64,000 nucleotides of DNA, taken from contig OZ316892.1 in the NCBI GenBank assembly GCA_973895155.1, positions 8,370,001 to 8,434,000 of the forward strand. Reading direction: 5' to 3'. This document shows, piece by piece, positions 47,295 through 60,084 of the stretch (positions are counted from its first letter, which is position 1; the number at the start of each line of letters is the position of its first letter). A program made the translations under genes and the position numbers. The notes below the pieces were generated by a model. It saw nothing but the letters and a program-made list of their open reading frames with translations, was not told the DNA's origin and made no database searches. Source of the stretch: Marsupella aquatica. Its lineage: Eukaryota > Marchantiophyta.

Positions 47295-47690
47295 TTGGAC
47301 TGTGCGGCCGACCCTCCATGGTCGACTGAGAAAACGATGGAGTTTATTCGGGAGAAACCGCAAAAAACAGCTGTCGCTGCCAAAACTGTGATTTGAAGAC
47401 AATATGCATTATGTCTTCGGATTCAAAATTTAATTGATCACGGGGTAGTCATTAGCTTTGCTTGTACGGGTTTTTCGTCACTATTGGACCGTGCGGGAGG
47501 CCACCCCTGCATGGTCGAAGAAACATGTGGGAGAAACAGGTGAAACCGCGGAGATGATGTGGGAGAACCGCAAAAAGCAGCTGCTGCTACCCAAACCGCA
47601 ACTTGAATACAATATGGATTATTCTTCAGGTTCAAACTTTTACCGTATCGTGGGGTAGTCGTTAGGTACGCTTTTCACACGGTGCACATG
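47295..47690 (+). repeat. Diverged tandem duplication, ~190-210 bp
   Basis: TTGGAC.GTGCGG...CATGGTCGA, GAGAA.CCGCAAAAARCAGCTG, GAATACAATATG and CGTGGGGTAGTC occur twice in order, starting at 47295 and 47484. Substitutions and indels are common. Confidence 0.7.
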
Positions 47691-48173
47691 GATTTTTCAT
47701 GATGTTTTCATGCACAACTGTCAGCGTCAGTGCAGAGTACCTCCAAATGTCCATAGTGAATATTCAAGTTCAATGTTTGGAATTCCCCCACTGCCGCCAC
47801 GACAAAAATTGACAAATGATCGACAAATGCGCTCAAAAAATGGTGATACTACCCTGCGCAATGCATACAAACAACTCCAAATGAAGACTGACTCAAAGGT
47901 GTCGGGGTACACTTTAAACTTTAAACCTTGAAACACCGGAAAATGTAATTCATTGTGTCTTCAGACATTAACCCATCAAATCCTATGGTAATGGCATTTT
48001 TGCCCATTGCGATGAACCGTGGTAGACTACGACGACCTGCATGGTGGATAAGAGGCGCCGTAGATTGCGACGACAAGCGTGGTGGACTGGGCCTGGGAGC
48101 ACAATGCATTCCAAGGCAATGGGTGTGATTAACTGTACATAGTAGGCACCACACAAGAACAAGTGTATGGGTC
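47691..48173. other. Unassigned intergenic DNA
   Basis: No supported gene or repeat boundary. Confidence 0.35.
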
Positions 48174-48178
48174 ATTAA

Positions 48179-48510
48179 TGTTAAGGATTGCTCTTAGTCT
48201 TGTGACTCAAAGGTTACGACACTTAGGCTAACCACAATTAGGGTCTTAGCTGAGGTTAGGTTAGTCGTGTGTGACCTTGTATATACCAGGGCTAGTGTAA
48301 GCCACTGGTGAGTGGGGCTTACTCATTGTAACAGAGCAACTTGAGGAAGAGGGAGAGCATGTGTGTTTGTTTACTTTTGAAGTAAAGCTTGAGTGTTCGT
48401 GTGGACGTAGCCTTGGAGAAGAGGTGAACCACGTAGAGATTGTGTCGACTACGTGTGCATGGAATAAGTCATGGTTGTATGGTCGTTGCGAATGACGTCT
48501 TAGTTCAACA
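48179..48510 (-). mobile_element. Solo LTR related to the Copia family
   Basis: 332 bp with TG...CA ends (TGTTAAGG to GTTCAACA on the plus strand), flanked by direct ATTAA repeats at 48174-48178 and 48511-48515. Read on the minus strand it starts TGTTGAAC and shares TTCGCAACG, GTCGACACAA, TACGTGGTTCACCTC and GGCTACGTCCAC with the 421-bp LTR, but lacks its 18-bp repeats. It is probably the product of LTR-LTR recombination of an older insertion. Confidence 0.88.
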
Positions 48511-48515
48511 ATTAA

Positions 48516-51500
48516 GAGGGGTCCCACTTGGTAAAAAGAGTTTCATGGGGGCACATCAGGTAAACAAGTTTCACCATAGGACCCATCAAGCATATATCTC
48601 TATTATTCTCCCATTTTGAAAATCTCCCATTTTAAAAATAATGGAAACACTGAAAGTCAGTGTTTACACCTCAACAGTTAGAATATTCTTAAATTTTGCC
48701 AACTCTAAAAGTATTTTCTAATTTTTTTAATAATTTTGTTCAAACCTACATGACACTTAGGTACTAGACTATCAGAGAGGTCAGAGGTAAACCAGATCAA
48801 GAATTTGGTGCATGGCACAACAAGCTCAACAGCGAAGAATCCATGCCCAGAGATGCCACCACCATAACCAAGATCATCCATTGTCACTCAATGACGTCTT
48901 CAGGTTTTCAGTCCCAAAATTCTTTTGAGTTTCAAAGTGAGGTCTAATGTATGACTCAATATCAGCTGATACTATAGTGTAGGTTTAGGGCCAAAAATAT
49001 ATGCTTCAATACCAGATTGAGGGCTGTGGAGGCTGGGCGGACCTGGATTTCTAGGCAGCAGCCGCAATGATTATGGTCAGGATTGGGGGACAATTGGTGC
49101 AGGGTCCGTGTCATGGACGCATGGGACACACTTTTTGCTTGGCAGAAGAAAGAGTTAGATAGCTCGAATCAGAACTGTAGGTTGTTAGCCATTGCTTCGT
49201 TTTTTATTCCCCACCTCTTGAACGATAAAAAAATACATTGCTTCGTTTTAGGGAAGCTCCATCTGGTAGATACGTTGGGGAGTTTGAATTTAGGGCCATG
49301 TCATGATGATTGGCACCATGAGGTGCAGGAGGTGGTGGGCATTGGCAGAGCCACGGTAGCCAGCCATTGTAGTCAAGTGGAGTAAGCTACAGTCGATGTG
49401 AGAAAAAGTAGAGAGAGAGAGAGAAGTCCATGTGGTAAATTGCATTGTAAACTCGTGATCACAATGAGGAGATCATGATTGCAGCTGAACATGGGAGACA
49501 CCCGACCTTTCATCTGTCAAGGCAAATGTTTGGATTAAACAAAACCAGAAAGAAGAGTCGGATTAAAATATATACTTTCCACTGAAAAATATTGGAGGAA
49601 CAGGGTGGGTGTTGCTTGTCATTAAGAGAGTCCATGTGACAGACTATAGGAGACGGTTATTTGAGATGAAGCTCTGAAAGGGAATTTGGCCATATCTTGA
49701 ATCCACACTGTACGCACGATGCTCATTTGTTTAGGTTTATATATTTGACATAATTAAGCTTCTCTTGAGAAATGGGCTACGTGTGCGCCAACTATCAAGA
49801 TTTCCTGCGATTTCTTTATGAGCTCACTCAAATCAAACAATCATTTGGAAGTTGCATCTCGTAAGACGAGTACCTGAATGCACCGTGTGGAAGCAATGGG
49901 ATCACGCTCTTTAGTTCAGAGGCCAACGCTCATTTTCCCGAACCATGAGCTTAATTGTTATGAACTAAGCGATGACAAATGACAAAAAAACTCCCCCTGG
50001 CCGGGGCATCGAACTTGCCCCACCACCACGTCTACTACCATGACACGAGCACACATTTGTTGACTTGGGCTGCTCGGATTGAGAGACTTTCCGGTACCTT
50101 CAGTTAATTGAGAGGTTGATCATCTAGCTTATTCCACTTGACTACATTTGTAATGAACATGCTCAAACCCTATGGCGTGATTTTGTCAGGATTTCAGGCG
50201 AGGTACATTTAACAAAATGATGTATCAGTTCCCTCTCGTCTGGCCCACAATTCGAGAGTTTCAGTCTCAGGCTTGTCTGCATGTCCAAGCAATCGAGAGG
50301 CAAGTTTCTAGCCAAGGGACCAACACACAGGACACATTGTTCAAGTAGAGTACTCATTCCAAGTAATAGCAGGCAGCAGGATATGACCAGAATAAGATTC
50401 CTATCTCATCGAGTTCTGGTGGTCGCCTTTAAGTCTTCACCTTCTACATCTCAGGCATACCTAGGGGGGCAGAATTAATAATAGGCACGCCTTAAAAGAA
50501 TATTGAAACATCTACAGTAAAGAGAACGATTTCCCCTGGAAACGTGGTGGCAGAACAGCCTGCCTTGCTAGATCTCATGTAATACACCAATTGAGCGGTC
50601 AGGCCAACCCTGGCATTATAATTACTCCAACTCCAGTATCCTTTTCGTCAGGCATAGTTCTCATAATTGTACTTGACGAAAATTGAACATTTTTTAGTAT
50701 TGAGGCAATGCATGTCATACGAGTCCACGGTGCTAACTGATTGATTAGTCTTTTGAGACGTCTCCAGAATATCTCTACCTTGTGGACCTTGAATGTTGGA
50801 CTCGCCTGTCATGGCAGCAGGTACAGCCAGAACTCATCATGCTCTCCACTGCTACGTGTTGAGTCCAGGTGTTTTCTGGTTCTATGAGCAACTCATGTCC
50901 TGGTTATAATGGGTACGACAATGTCCATCAACACTGCTTCAGCTACAAGATCATGTCAAGAGGTTCAATTCCTCTGAACACATTTCACATGACATACCAT
51001 GATAAATGAATATTCTGTTTAAATCACCAAGTCTACACCACAAATTAACACATTTCGATGTGCAGTTACCGGGACACCAAAACTCGGGCTGCAACTCTTA
51101 TGTATTCCCCGCCAGAGCAGCCATCGCATAGATTATTGACCTCGATATGAGCTCAAAAGCAGAAAGGAAACCTAAAGTGGGCGGAGCAAAGTAACGAGCT
51201 GGTTTTTCGGTCTTACCCAATAATTTCTTTACTGACAATATAGACTTTCTTATGTGGGATGCAATTACATAATGCTTGGTGCAAATAAAGAAGCTCAGAA
51301 AGAATCATTAGACTATCCCTGAGCCGCACAAGGACATGACATTATTGAAGATCAAGCTTAACTTGGAGCTTCACCTTGTATCCTGCTTCCACGAGGACCT
51401 GTAGGCTACAGAGTTGAATTCTATGGACACACCAAACAAGTGTAGCAAAAAGGAAGAAAGAAGCTGAAGAGCAACTAACATCTAAAATTGGGAAGGCAAA

Positions 51501-52204
51501 TGCATATGTCCACTTGTCCTGACCTACTGCTCTGCTTTCTTTCACAGTCCATTAGCGTCGTTGCCTGGGCATGATGATGACCCCTACTGCATCACTCCAC
51601 CATTTGTATGTAGCGATATTCCCATATTAGACGAGGGTCATTACGGCTTCTGGGTCTGTGACCAAGGAACTAAAGACCTTACTTCCAGCCATCAAATTGC
51701 AATGTACAACTGATCCCCAAACGGGCAAACTTGGGGTAAGTGCTGTCCACCAACATACTCAACAAACAAGTGTGTCGCTGCCGTCTCCAACACAAATCAA
51801 TGTCTCCTGTCGTTAACACCAACGCCTCCCAGTATCTGCCATGTTTTGATGGCCGTCTGTTGCTCTCAAGACCCAACGGGCTGAAAGGACTTTCTTCCAG
51901 TCAAGCGAATCATGATGCTGCAAAACCTCTGGTCTCTCCACCGACATGCACAATCTACTCGTTTGCAGTCCTTCAAGCATAAGCAAGTACTGTGGAGATA
52001 CTGTGCCCAATTCAACAAACTCTGCAGTGTACGTACAGAAGACTCCGTGATGACTATATAACAGGCAAGAAAAGGGCAACAATGTGTTACCACATCTAAC
52101 GACCCAACATGGTCTAACAGCAAGGGCAGGTCTTTGAGATTATCTCAACCCTTCTCTGAGGTTTTGGGGTGGTAAGTAAAAACAACAGTTAGAGAGGGAT
52201 ATTC
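48516..52204. other. Unassigned DNA, PRAF 3' UTR at right end
   Basis: No exon or RNA was recognised. Short frames at 49083, 50163, 51679 and 51866 have no domain signal. The last few hundred bases before 52205 are expected to be the 3' untranslated region of the minus-strand PRAF gene. Confidence 0.35.
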
Positions 52205-55200
52205 TCATGTAGGAGGAAGAGATGAAGGTAATAATCTGTCCCTTTCTTCCTCGCCAAGCTGTGATAGGTCCGCTCCACCTGGACTTTGCTTATCCAGCCC
52301 TCGGACATTGTACTGCTCATGTACCCTTTGACGATTGTCAGCCCACCATTGCTCTGCCTGCCGTTCACTGAATCGTTTGCGGCTGAAAAGCCCAGCCAGC
52401 CAGAGAAGAACATACGGATATCAGACTTATTAATCAAAGCTCTAAACACCAGATGAACTAGCTTCATATTGATTCTGAAGATTGTAGTCTGCTTGAAAAG
52501 AATAAAGAAACCCAGAAACTTTACAAGACGGTGATTGCAGGATTCCGTTTAAGCGTGAATAAAAATTGGCAATTTACACCACAAATGAAATCCATGCAGG
52601 AGAGGTAAGGATAACTTGCACATCCAGGCCTTAGAAGGAGAGAAACCATTTTAAAGAGAAAGAAGGAAATAATCTAGAAGTCGAATGCCAAACTTACCTA
52701 AACCTCACTCGCTTCAAGTCTTTTCCACCCCCTGGTAAAGCTGTTAGTGTGATGTAAACTCCTGGTTCATCTTGTTCAACCCACTCTGTTTCTGCTCTTT
52801 CCTCTACCCTCCCATTCTCTGTGGGAGCTGAGGTGGTACTCATTGCCCTTCCACTGTCATTGTGCTGCTGTGGTGGCTCTGGACCACCCACTCCACTGTC
52901 AGATGTTGGACTTACGTAAATTTGGCTCCCACCCATTTGGGACGGAGGAGCCCCATCAGAACCTTGCGGGCTTGAAGCAGGAATTGCACGCGAGCTGGCC
53001 GTCGACAGAGGACTAGTTCCACCATTCATATCCCCGTCCCTAAAACTAGGACTAGTGGGAGTGATATGATACTTCTTTATAAGATTTTGTGTACTGTCCA
53101 ATTCCATCGAATTCGTCGTATCAGGTGAAGGATGTGCTCCATTTGGAATATCATTCCGTAGATTCATCGATCCGGGTCTACGCAGGGCTCCAGGAGGCAG
53201 TCTTTCAGCCATATCTCTTAGCTGCACAAGCATACGTCTTGGCAGGTGAGCTCTGGAATTTCATTCAACAAGGCAGATGACAAAGGTAGAGATTACCAAA
53301 CTCAATTACATTGCTTTGTTTAGGTGATCTGGTTTAAAAGCTGCACAACGACGATAGGATTGCTAACCTCAACACTGTCACGAAGGTGACTAAATTAAGG
53401 AAAGAATCTGTGCCACACCTGAGCGGTAAGGGATTTTATAACTTCTTTGGCTGCTCTGGATTTTGCAGTTTCCTCTCCAGCCATGGCCATGGCATTTTGA
53501 GCATGCTGTGAACTACGTTGCAATTCCTTTTCCTGGGTTTGTTGCCGACGAGTTAGAGCCTCCACCTGATCAACACCAGCACTAGTAAGTGCATGACAAA
53601 AGTCCATGTTCGAAAATCTGAAAAGAAGTGCTCCTGCCAAGTCGCCTCAAACAGATCCAGTGTACACTTAGCCATATATGGCAGTCAGCTCCACCACTAC
53701 TTAAGATATAAACCCTCTTTTGGCGCTAAGTTTTTCCCAATGTCATCCAGTCAACGTTTGGTAGAAGGAATAAACTACAACAAGATAAAGAGGTAAAAAG
53801 GTGAAGCTTCCATGCATGACCCCAAAATTAAAAACCTCCACTAAAAATGACTGAATAACTTCTCTGTGAAGGCATATTTTCGAAATATAAATCATGCCAA
53901 CATCTAGGATGAGTTTCAAGGAATCTAAATATACATTCTTCATTCAATATTCTTCTCTATGTTCCTGAGATTTGTAAATTGTAGGCAAAGTGGCATCAGC
54001 TAAAGGACAAACGGAATACAGAAGAGACACAAGAAGCCCAAAATAAATGGTTACATGGCCAACAATTTACAGAACACCTGACCATAGTCAACTATGGCTG
54101 TAATATAATCGTAAACATCGAGGACTGTTTCAATCACATGATGTGATTGGTGATGACAGAGTACCTGTGCTCGCAACCTCAGCAACTCTTCACTCAATGA
54201 TTCGTTCCTCTTCTTCAATTCATCGAGCACCGACCTTGGAACTGAGAGGCCTGATATAGTCGGAGTGGGTGTTGTTGACCTTGGAGGACTGGACCTCCTT
54301 GAGAGAGGGGAGACCGTTCTATTGAGAATCCTGGGTTGCGCGACAGGAAGATTGGAAGCTATCTTCGGTTGCAAAAAGCCTGAATTAAAAGTGGGAGGGA
54401 CGTTGACACTTCCCCATGACATCGGTCCGATCGGAGCAGGGGAGACGCGGCTGGATGAGGTGTTCTCTCTCTTACGCCGGGTCCCTGCCTTCCCATCCTG
54501 GAGCTTTGCAGGCTCAAGCGGAGGTTTGGACGACGGTAGTATTGGCCTCGAAGTTTTGGGATCTGATCGATCTAACTTATCTTTCAGATCACTAGTCCTC
54601 GAGTTTTTTTGGGCCGAGGCAGCCCGTTTCGCAAGCACCGCATTATTCGATGGTCCAGCCTCGGCGACCTTCTTCAGCTTTGCAAAGCAGGGATCACAAA
54701 CACGGTAAAGCTTGCTTTGACTAGGGGCCAAAGAGGCTCTGAGGGCTTTCTTTGAGCTGCAGGTATGACAGAACACTACACCACAATTATAGCAATTGTG
54801 TCGCTTTCGCGTGAACCCAAAAGGAAGCTTACAGCCTGAGCAAACAGCTTGATCGGCACCAGAAACCCACTTGTGCAGACAGATAGCGGCTGTGAAGCTA
54901 GCTCCGCAGGCAATGCTCTTCACCTGTTTATCTTTCAATGCTTCTACTAGTGTTGGATTGTACCGGTCCTTTTCATCCCCATGTCCCAGTCTCCCATTGA
55001 GTCCCTTGCCCCAAGTGTAAACCTCTGTTTTGTGTGTAAGGACAGCCACATGGTGTGAGCCACATGAGATCTCCTCAACAAAAACCTCCCAGAGCTTCCC
55101 TTCCACCATGCCTGGAATGTTCCCGTCTGCACGAGGGTCGCCCAACTGACCATAATCTTTGCTTCCCATAGTAAATACCTGTCCAGACGTCGTCAGAGCC

Positions 55201-58200
55201 ACAGTCAGACTGTGCCCACAAGCAACCTGCTTGAAGTTATAGTCCACCAAAGCAGCCACACAAGTTGGTACTAGCCGCTGCTCTTTGTCACCGTGTCCGA
55301 GTCTGCCCTTGTCGCCATTCCCCCATGTAAACAGCTTTCCAGAAGAGCAACTACTTGCACTGGAATAGCCAACCATCACCTCCACCACTGCTGCTGTATG
55401 CCAAACCCCGCAAGCAGCTCGGACTGTTTTCAAACCCTTCAAAGACTCCACCTCCCTGGGAGAGTACGCACTCTTTGTGTCGTTATGACCAAGCACACCA
55501 AAAGTTCCATCACCGAAAGTGAAAAGCTGCCCTGCTGACGTGACAAGAGCTGTATGCCAAGGACCACAAGCAATAGAAGACACACGAATGCCTTCCAAAA
55601 TGCCAGTGACCCGTTTTGGCATCCAGTGGCTAATGTCATTTCCGTGGCCCAAAAGTCCAAAATTATGGGTGCCATCACCCCAGGTATACAGATCACCAGC
55701 GAGGCTCACGGCACAGCTGTGAAACTCTCCGCAGGACACAAACTCGGTGTTGATGGTTGCCAGGGCTTCCACGAGCTTAGGGTGTGGCACGTCGCAGTCC
55801 ACTCCGTGGCCAAGTCGTCCTCCAGATTCTTCTCCCCAAGTGAAAACTTCACCCTGTTTTGTAACCAAGGCCGCGTGTTTTCCACCACAAGCTATATTTT
55901 GCACGTCGAGAACAACTGCAGAATCGAGCGCTTTGGGTACCAAGGCATCGACCTTTCCATCTGACATACTGCCAATTTTATGTACACCACCTCCTAAGTA
56001 CCCGTCTCCCATGCCTTGTCCCCATAAAAACACATCTCCCAAAGCATCGTTCTCTTCTTGCCCGGATCCCTGGCTCGATGAACTTACTGCGCTTGACATA
56101 CTTACTCTAAAGGCATCTACAGGTTGGCCACCTCCTTTCATATTCTCTGAACTTAGATCAGAACCTGCCGAGTGCATTGACCCTCCAAGAGAGCCATTCT
56201 CAAAAAAGCTTTTCGAGTCTACCACGACTAAAGCTCCTGCTGAATACGACTTCTCCAAGGATTTATCAGAACTATATTTATCTGAACCAAAACGAGGCGG
56301 ACTGCCGAACGGGCTAAGTACTCTGAAGGCGTCCACACTATCCTGTAGTACACAATAGCCCAAAATTAATCACAACTGCGAGCAAACCCCCATAGGCCCC
56401 AAAAGGAGGACACAAGATAGAGAGGCTAATATTGCAAATGACCCGGAAAAGAGAGTTTGATTTTACATTATTGAAGTTGCTTGCGGGTGTTCATACATCT
56501 CTGTGATCCATAAAGAAAGGAAACATGAAGACAAAGAATGGACGAATGCAACTATTTGAATAATAAAAATATAAGTCAGATGCAAGACTCCTCGAGCTGT
56601 CATCCATCAAGTGATGACAGCCACAGCTGGAAATTCGTTCAGTCCACAGGCCTGACGAGAAAGCAAGATGGCCAAAAATGGAGAGCACTGAAAGTCCTTG
56701 ACGTACCCACAATTTTCTAGCCTACAAGACTACGAAATGAAAAGTAAACCATTCTAAAAAAACGCTGAAATAGGAGTTGGCGAAGGCGATGTGAGAACTG
56801 CTTCTCGGATATCTCTGTAGACTAATCCCACATCCCTAGTGTATTAATGAAACCAAAACCACTGATTTTGTGCCCTTGCGATGGGTAAGAAGAAATACAC
56901 TGATGCTGGAGTAGATAGATGGGCGATGGAACCCAACGGGAAGGAAAAAGTCTAGAGGTAAATACTTATGGTAAGCACGCAACTCATATTACGCACCTGA
57001 TGATGTAGGTTGTCGACACTGCTGTATGGTGATGTCAAGGGAGAGCTTATCCGTGTGCGGGAAACAGGACTAGTGATGTCTGCAGGTATGTCAGATCTGC
57101 TGTCAATCTTTGGCTTCCGAAGCTGGACACCATTGACAAGAGCCTTGAGACCCAATATCCAAACTTCAGCTTCATCTTTATCCTTGCAAATCTGCGGGAT
57201 ACATTACGCCCACAAAACTAAATCAGCAACAAGGGACGGATACAAAATGTTTTGTGACAGAAGTCATCATTAAAGGCCAGTAATCTACAGTATTCAATCC
57301 CATTCTCTTGTGCGGATAGAAATTACCAGAGCACTTTGTCAGATGTAAACAGCTTCCAGAAGCGAACTAGCAGAAAGAACAATGACCTACCAGATCAAGA
57401 GAGCGATCTTCGTTGTTATATATGAGAGAGAATGACTCGTATTCTTTCTGTGGTCGCGGGTAACGCTGGAAGATCGGCTAGAAACGACAATGTTGCCAGA
57501 GCGTCAGTGAAGAACAGAATACAGAATGAATTGGGAACAAGTTCATAGTTTCCTTCTATTCAAGTAACGAAAGTAACTTGTTACATGGCCTTATTTACTT
57601 GAGAGCAGCCATGAGCTACATTGGGTAACATAACCCATAGATGGAAGAATCAACTGAAAGTTGTATGCGAGTAGAAAAGAAGTTCCCACCATCCAAAACG
57701 CAAAATACAGTTTCATTTCAGATTCGCAGGTCTGACTTACAGTACGTTGGCCCGGTACAATTCGCGACACAGTGCTCAGTCTGAGCTGCTTTTCTTCCTT
57801 CCCTGAGAACCAAATTAGAGATCCTTCGTCCTACATTCCGAGTGCAATGTTCAAGGTGAGTAGATTTCCAGAACTAGCTCAATTCAGAGTTGTGGAAGCA
57901 GAGATGTCTGTTTAAAACTGTTGCACTTTCCGCCAGTAGACTATATCTCATCAGAGTGTTTTGAAGAACCACATGTAAAATTCATAGTTCCAAACGAACT
58001 TTTCTTTTGGTTGTGGTAATGTCATTCAAGACCGTTCGCAACTGAAGCTGTTAACCAAAAAAGTGGGAGAAGCAAGTATCCAAGTAACAAATTGTGCAAT
58101 TGGACATACACTTGAAAGCCGGAATGGACAAAACTTAGGTCTTCCTCTACGTCCATACTTCAGCAACTGAGCACCCTTCTTGAGTGCAATAATTGCCTGC

Positions 58201-58623
58201 ACCACAAAGGCAACCCAAAGTCAACTGTTTAGATAGAATCGTACCACCACAGTAGAGGCATCATGGTTCGCGCAAATTCCAGCTCACCTCAGCTATTGAC
58301 TTGTTCTTTCGCACATTTGAGGCCCGATCCCACAAGAAACAAGTGCTAGACCACCTAATACACTCTCTTACAAGAAAACCATGAAACGTGGAGTCGAGAG
58401 CAGGAACTCCCTTCACTAGAATGACACTTCCGGAAAAAATTGCTTGCTTCTACAGGCAAGACATGAGAAAGGACAATCTCCCCAGGTTGCCGGCCCATGT
58501 GGTCATAATCATCGTCCACAGTCACAACATACATCATCTACCCTAAAGATCAGGAAAGGTCAAAGCTGCCTTTACCTGCTCAATGTCGCGCTCTACCAGT
58601 CCATTTCTGGACAGATCTGCCAT
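52205..58623 (-). CDS. PRAF: PRAF protein: PH, RCC1 repeats, FYVE, BRX; nine exons
   Basis: Spliced minus-strand gene: exons 58623-58576, 58196-58110, 57830-57741, 57477-57391, 57191-56997, 56342-54165, 53565-53419, 53221-52698 and 52382-52205. All eight introns are GT-AG, phases agree, and the product is 1,177 residues. It starts MADLSRNG...RDIEQ. The PH domain spans exons 1-5 ([57 protein letters not shown]). Exon 6 (residues 170-895) holds the RCC1 repeats (about 270-655, with recurring CGxxHTA and GxLGHGD) and a FYVE finger from W661 ([27 protein letters not shown]); the N and Y changes in the R(R/K)HHCR core occur in plant PRAFs. A coiled coil (about 875-960) and a C-terminal BRX domain ([32 protein letters not shown]) follow. 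Family members bind phosphoinositides and act at membranes, some as small-GTPase exchange factors. Confidence 0.94.
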
Positions 58624-60080
58624 TCGCTGTGCAGACCTAATCTCCCGCATATGTAGACCCTACCTCTCTCTAGCGTTGTTGATGAAATTTACCGCTTCTA
58701 CTCTCATGGCCCCGACACCCTTATTCCCCACGTTTATTTCATCAGCTGCAGCCCCTAAAAGCCCTACACTAGTAGTCTTCTCGACTCCTTTGCTCTCCTT
58801 TAACAAGGCGTATCCCGGCAAACCAACAGCACTGTCTCCGCTACTTGGTTTCCGTCGTCCTCCTCCTATTCGGCCACCACTCGCAACAACACTCGTCGTC
58901 GTTCTCCGACCCTCCCTCCGCTCCATCCGCTGCTCCTGCTGAGGCTTGTCGACCTCGACCTCGCTCCTTGTTGCGCCCGTCCAGCCCACCAACATTTCAA
59001 TTTCCCAATCCTCCTCGCTCTCCACGAGGCCCTAGCCCTCCCTCGCATCGTCGTCCTCCTCGCTTCATCCCTTTCATCCAGTTCCTACCAAAGTTCCTAA
59101 TCCTCTCCACCCTTTCCCAACATCATTGTCATTACTTCCTAGGTCCTCCTCACTCGCCTCCTCCACCTCGTACCTTTCGATGACGAAGACGGCCTCACCG
59201 TCTCCCCCTCCTCATTGCAATCCCTCCTTCCAGGTCGTCGCGCAGTCTGCTCTCCGTCCCTCTCTCCTCCTCCTCGTCTTCCTCCTCGTCCTCCTCCTCC
59301 TCTGCGCCTCGTCGTCTGCCGCTCTTCCTCCCTCACCTAAACTGGATCTGCTTCTCCTCCACACCGTCCTGACATGCCATCACCATCCCGCCCGAACTCC
59401 CAGCAGAGGAAGAACCGATGCAAAAGATGCACAAAAAAACACAAGCAGCAGCAGCAGCAGCGGCAGCACTGGCAGTGGCGGTACTAGTAGCACCAGTAGC
59501 ACTAGTCGTACGCGACGACATAGGAAGTGTCATCCATCATTCGCGCGATCGATCGAGACGACTCACCACTCCCACTGTAGGCCTTCCTTCCATCCTGCTT
59601 CCGCGTCCTCCTCTTCTCCGGCGTCGTGACTCCGTCAAGCGAGGCTTTTGTCCCAACAGCGGACCAGACAGACGACTACTGTACATTCAATGAATGGTGG
59701 TACGAGACGCATCAATGTGTAGCCAAGCCACCTGACCTGCGCATCGCTGAGCCTCGCTGAGCAGAGCAGCCGAGCAGATGATAAGCAGAGCTCTCCAGTA
59801 CACTACTACTCATGCAGAAGAAGAGCACGAGAGAGAGAGAGAGAGAGAGCGAGAGAGGAGGGCGGAGGGAGGGAGGCGAGAAAAAGGAATCGGTCGACGA
59901 AGGGAAAGAGGGAGCAGAGAGGGGGGGAAGGACGGGAGGAAGGTGCGCAGCTGCTCTCCAGTAGTCCCGTAGTAGTAGTAGTAGTAGTGCAGTACGAAAG
60001 AAAAGCTTGAATTCTTGCTGACTGGAAGACTGATATGAGTGGAGTGTGGCTGAGTGCGTGACTGACTTTGTACACACAAT
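58624..60080 (-). promoter_or_regulatory. PRAF 5' leader and promoter region
   Basis: On the coding strand this is strongly GA-rich (plus-strand CCTCCTCCTCG runs at 58850-59350), followed upstream by a (GA)n/(CT)n tract at 59829-59861, a CAG-rich stretch near 59440-59475 and (GTA)n near 59969-59990. Plant 5' leaders and core promoters often have such pyrimidine-skewed tracts. Long frames here (58583-58942, 58845-59183, 59126-59629, 60155-59712) are low-complexity Ser/Pro/Arg sequence and are not called as genes. Confidence 0.5.
59829..59861. repeat. GA dinucleotide tract
   Basis: GAGAGAGAGAGAGAGAGAGC followed by GAGAGAGG, within the PRAF upstream region. On the gene's strand it is a CT repeat. 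Confidence 0.9.
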
Positions 60081-60084
60081 TATA

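Noticed and set aside
58583-59629. Long Ser/Pro/Arg-rich frames on both strands
   Set aside because: They follow from CCTCCTCCTCG low-complexity sequence upstream of PRAF. No domain or splice link supports them.
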